From Chloroflexota bacterium (GTDB lineage: Bacteria; Chloroflexota; Anaerolineae; Aggregatilineales; Phototrophicaceae), in the NCBI GenBank assembly GCA_023430545.1, contig JAEZAF010000273.1:1-8948 (forward strand): DNA of 8,948 nt, given 5' to 3'. The stretch's first letter is position 1. Each line of letters opens with the position of its first letter. The position numbers were made by a program, and so were the translations under genes. Shown here piece after piece: positions 6,001-8,948 of this stretch. The notes under the pieces were generated by a model. The model saw nothing but the letters and a program-made list of their open reading frames with translations, had not been told where the DNA came from and made no database searches.

Positions 6001-8948
6001 AACGTTATCGCTTTTCTGCCCTTTTTATTGTCAGTCTGTTAGGCGCTATCCTGTCCACATGGATAGCCACCGCACAGACAGGCGATCCTGTACCTCAGAT
6101 CGCCTATCATTCTGAGACGGGACAAGCGACTTTCATCAGCGCCAGCCCGTCCGCCGATCTCGTACCTCTGCCAGGGATGGCGAATCCCGCAGTCGGAGGA
6201 TCTTCTTCTGACAAGGCACAACTGCTGCTCAGCAGTTATGCACCTCTGTTTGGTATCAGCAACCCCACTCAGGATCTGCAATTCCAGTACGAGTTGCAGC
6301 CCGATGCCGGGACCATCACCCGCCGCTACCAGCAGACTTATAACGGTGTTCCTGTTCTCGCCGGTGAACTGATCGTCAATATGACGGCCAGCGGTAAACT
6401 GATGTCGATCAACGGCGAAGCCTCACCGAACCTCAATCTCTCCACCGTACCGCAGGTTGCCAATGCTGTCGCACAGCAGACGGCGCTCGGTGCGATCGCC
6501 AAGTGGTACGGCCTCAGCACTGCTGACCTGACCGCTTCACAGCCCTCGCTCTGGATTTACGACGCCCGTCTGCTGAAGCCCAGCACCGATCCGGTGCGTC
6601 TGGTCTGGCGCGTCGAAGTCACACCCGTACAGGCGCTGCCGCTGAAGGAACTGGTACTGGTCGATGCCGTTCGCGGCGGGATCGTCCTGAACTTCAACCA
6701 GATCGACACCATCAAAGGCTTCGCCAGCCCCGTCGAAATGCGCCAGATGAATGCCGCGCTGAAGCTGGAAGCCCACACTACCAATCAGCAGGTCGCACAG
6801 CTCGAGCTCGAGCCTCGCGTCCCTGGCAGTCCGGACCTTGCAACCTATACAGTAAACAATATGAATGTTCCTCTTCCCGGAACCCTATTATGCACCGAGG
6901 CTCAGGTCAGTTGCACCAATGGCACGAATGCCCATGCCGATGGTGCACATCGCTTTGCCAGAGAAGCGTATATGCAGTACTGGAACAATCACGGTCGTGA
7001 CAGTATTAACGGTGCCGGTATGCAGATCGTCTCGACGGTCAACTATCAGAACTCCGACTGCAATGCCTTCTGGAACGGCAACCAGATGGTCTACCACAAC
7101 TCGTGCTTCCTGGCGGTTGACGATGTCGTCGGTCACGAACTGACGCACGGTGTAACACAACACACCTCAGGGTTGTTCTATTACTACCAGTCGGGTGCGA
7201 TCAACGAGTCACTGTCCGATGTCTGGGGCGAAGCGCTGGATCAGGGCAATGGAGCAGGCAACGACTCCGCTGGCGTCCGCTGGCATCTGGCAGAAGATTC
7301 CAGCATCGGCGCACTCCGCTTTATGGATAACCCGCCGGAAGATGGATACAGCCCGGATCGTATTCAGAGCCCGATCTACTGGAAAGACTCCCAGGATAAC
7401 GGTGGTGTTCACATCAACAGCGGTGTCAATAACAAGGCCGTGTATCTGATGGTCGATGGCGGTACTTTCAATGGTCGCACCGTGACCGGCATCGGTTTTA
7501 CGAAGGTCCTGAAGGTCTACTACCGCGTCCAGACCACCATGCTGGTTTCTGGCTCGGACTACCAGACCCTGTACAATGGCCTCATTCAGTCCTGTAACGT
7601 GCTGATCGGCACCTCAGGCATCACCGCCAATGACTGTCTTCAGGTGAAGACCGCCGCCGAAGCAGTGGAAATGCACCTGCTGCCGACTGGCGACTTCATG
7701 CCGTCCGCTGACATTTGCCCAGTAGGTCAGGTTCCGAATTACCTGTTCTTCGACAATCGCGAAACACTTGCCAATAACTACACCGCCACCCTGCTGTTTG
7801 GCACTGGCATCACGGTGAACCAGTTGTGGTACCCAAACGACTCCGGTTATTCCAACAGCGGTATCCGCCAGATCTTTGGGGCAAACGTTGAGAAAGAGAC
7901 CGACTCCGTCCTTACGATGAACAACAGTATTGCCCTGCCGTCCAACGCATCCCTGCACTTCGATCATGCCTTCCAGTTTGAGGCTGGGTATGACGGTGGT
8001 ATCCTGCAGTACAGCACCAATGGTGGAGGGAGCTGGTCGAATGCCTCCACACTCTTCAGTCAGGGGCAGAACTATAACGGCACGATTTCGCCAACTGATG
8101 GTAATCCGCTTGCTGGACAGTCAGCATTTACCGGCGAAAGCCATGGCTACGTCTCCAGCCGTTACAACCTGGCCTCACTTACCGGTCAGAGTGTTCGCTT
8201 CCGCTGGCGCATCGGAAACGATGCGCTGTTTAAAGGCTTCGGCTGGGTGATTGACGACATCAAGATCTATACATGTGGTGTCCCAACCGCAACTCCGATA
8301 CCACCGACAAGCACACCGATCCCGCCAACCAGCACGCCGATCCCGCCAACCGGCACGCCGATCCCACCGACGAACACCCCTGTTCAGCCGACCAATACAC
8401 CCGGTGGCCCGACCGAAACACCGGTTGTCGTAACCGACTCTCCTCCAACCGCAACGGTCACACCTGGCGGAAACACGGGCGTGGAAATTCTGGTCAACGG
8501 CGGCTTCGAGATCGCTGGCGACAGCAGCAAACTCGCCGCTTCGTGGACAGCCAAGAACCTGACCACGAACGACAAGCGCAAGTGCAACAAGGACGGCAAG
8601 CCCCCGGTTGCACAGCAGGGGACCTGCGCCTTCCAGCTCAAGGGTGATGCTGGCGTGAAGTCCGCGCTCAAGCAGAAGCCCAGTCTGGTTGGCACGGCGG
8701 GTGATACCTTCACCCTGTCCGGATGGGTCAACGCCAAGAAACTGGGCACCGGCGGCAGTATCGTAGCGAAGGTCAAGTATGCTGACGGTACCAAGGGCAC
8801 CATCAACCTTGCCATGCCAACCGGCACTTACGCCTACACCAAACTGGCGAACAGTCTGGTCCTGACTGGTGCTCCGCAGAAGATCGTCGTTCAGGTCAAG
8901 GCCCCCAGCAGTGGAAAGGCCCTTGTTGACGGCGTCAGCCTGCTCCAC
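5997..8948 (+). CDS. Secreted thermolysin-like (M4) metalloprotease, second copy, 3' end outside window
   Basis: A paralogue of the upstream protease, read here for 984 codons with no stop or frameshift; by comparison about 16 residues are missing. Signal peptide 1-26 (MKRYRFSALF, cleavage after ATA), pro-region to about 275, M4 catalytic domain to about 560, MAM-like sandwich to C760, a Pro/Thr linker (762-828), then the NGGFE-type domain. Zinc ligands are H380, H384 and E404; E381 is the catalytic base and H472 the transition-state His, so it should be active. The start is ATG 5997, after GGAG (5989-5992); an in-frame TGA at 5943-5945 excludes a longer form. Compared with the first copy, the pro-region/catalytic junction is one residue shorter net, the sandwich lacks four residues near 'FEAGYDGG', and the linker adds about 62. 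The sandwich is the most divergent part, suggesting a different binding target. All ten mature cysteines are kept. Confidence 0.95.
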   Translation, partial: MKRYRFSALFIVSLLGAILSTWIATAQTGDPVPQIAYHSETGQATFISASPSADLVPLPGMANPAVGGSSSDKAQLLLSSYAPLFGISNPTQDLQFQYELQPDAGTITRRYQQTYNGVPVLAGELIVNMTASGKLMSINGEASPNLNLSTVPQVANAVAQQTALGAIAKWYGLSTADLTASQPSLWIYDARLLKPSTDPVRLVWRVEVTPVQALPLKELVLVDAVRGGIVLNFNQIDTIKGFASPVEMRQMNAALKLEAHTTNQQVAQLELEPRVPGSPDLATYTVNNMNVPLPGTLLCTEAQVSCTNGTNAHADGAHRFAREAYMQYWNNHGRDSINGAGMQIVSTVNYQNSDCNAFWNGNQMVYHNSCFLAVDDVVGHELTHGVTQHTSGLFYYYQSGAINESLSDVWGEALDQGNGAGNDSAGVRWHLAEDSSIGALRFMDNPPEDGYSPDRIQSPIYWKDSQDNGGVHINSGVNNKAVYLMVDGGTFNGRTVTGIGFTKVLKVYYRVQTTMLVSGSDYQTLYNGLIQSCNVLIGTSGITANDCLQVKTAAEAVEMHLLPTGDFMPSADICPVGQVPNYLFFDNRETLANNYTATLLFGTGITVNQLWYPNDSGYSNSGIRQIFGANVEKETDSVLTMNNSIALPSNASLHFDHAFQFEAGYDGGILQYSTNGGGSWSNASTLFSQGQNYNGTISPTDGNPLAGQSAFTGESHGYVSSRYNLASLTGQSVRFRWRIGNDALFKGFGWVIDDIKIYTCGVPTATPIPPTSTPIPPTSTPIPPTGTPIPPTNTPVQPTNTPGGPTETPVVVTDSPPTATVTPGGNTGVEILVNGGFEIAGDSSKLAASWTAKNLTTNDKRKCNKDGKPPVAQQGTCAFQLKGDAGVKSALKQKPSLVGTAGDTFTLSGWVNAKKLGTGGSIVAKVKYADGTKGTINLAMPTGTYAYTKLANSLVLTGAPQKIVVQVKAPSSGKALVDGVSLLH
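8292..8423 (+). repeat. Degenerate 21-bp tandem repeat coding a Pro/Thr linker
   Basis: About six 21-base units (8292, 8313, 8334, 8355, 8376, 8397, plus a short remnant to 8423) code for TPIPPTx heptads, x being S, S, G or N in the first four; the later units drift (TPVQPTN, TPGGPTE). The units differ mainly at third codon positions. The product is an extended, flexible, probably Thr-exposed linker of the kind that joins domains in secreted proteins. The first protease has only about five small residues (AAGAG) at this place. Confidence 0.85.

Larger units (their letters stand above)
2714..8948 (+). repeat. Tandem duplication of a complete protease transcription unit
   Basis: Two direct copies, from about 2714 to 5660 and from about 5878 to beyond 8948, align over promoter, leader, ribosome binding site and all protein domains. 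The starts are 3164 bases apart. Nucleotide similarity is roughly 85 percent by eye in sampled pro-region and catalytic stretches, higher in parts of the catalytic and C-terminal domains, and clearly lower in the MAM-like domain. The terminator after the first copy is in the spacer; whether the second copy has one cannot be seen. Confidence 0.85.

Noticed and set aside
8292..8423. The 21-bp repeat as a CRISPR array
   Set aside because: The units are directly adjacent without spacers, keep the reading frame and code for a typical linker.
8175..8948. Antisense ORF of 257 codons with Arg/Trp/Gly repeats
   Set aside because: The repeats are just the reverse reading of the Pro/Thr linker repeat; the + strand frame has the real domains.

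Overview
The window is a stretch of bacterial chromosome with moderately high GC. All genes lie on the + strand, and there are no RNA genes, insertion sequences, phage genes or CRISPR repeats. The best guess for the source is a Chloroflexota (Anaerolineae-like) bacterium. This rests on the architecture of the two secreted M4 metallopeptidases, on a Pro/Thr linker of the TPIPPT type, and on a C-terminal 'VNGGFE' domain, all of which I associate with that phylum. It is an inference from family resemblance, not from a search.

Layout. Positions 1-170 are a leader region. 171-1529 encodes a cytosolic FAD-linked oxidase of the berberine-bridge-enzyme (BBE) type, closed by an intrinsic terminator at 1559-1587. 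1685-2605 encodes a phosphotriesterase/lactonase-fold metal hydrolase with all six expected metal ligands, followed by an intrinsic terminator at 2707-2737. A promoter with a perfect TATAAT box then drives a 943-residue secreted thermolysin-family protease (2833-5664), closed by a strong terminator at 5717-5754. After a 332-base gap, a second, paralogous protease gene starts at 5997. It stays open, without stop or frameshift, to the last base of the window (984 codons), so its 3' end lies outside.

How the genes work together. The two proteases are a tandem duplication that includes promoter, leader, ribosome binding site and the whole coding region. Both are predicted to be exported zymogens: signal peptide, FTP/PepSY-like pro-region, M4 catalytic domain with HELTH and a downstream Glu, a beta-sandwich domain resembling the MAM-like domain of immune inhibitor A proteases, and a Lys-rich jelly-roll-like domain. 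Their clearest structural difference is a linker of about 67 residues, built from a degenerate 21-bp tandem repeat, that separates the last two domains only in the second copy. Part of the catalytic domain is nearly identical at silent sites, which suggests gene conversion. The oxidase and the hydrolase upstream may form a functional pair (an oxidase making a lactone and a lactonase opening it), but that is speculative and a terminator separates them.
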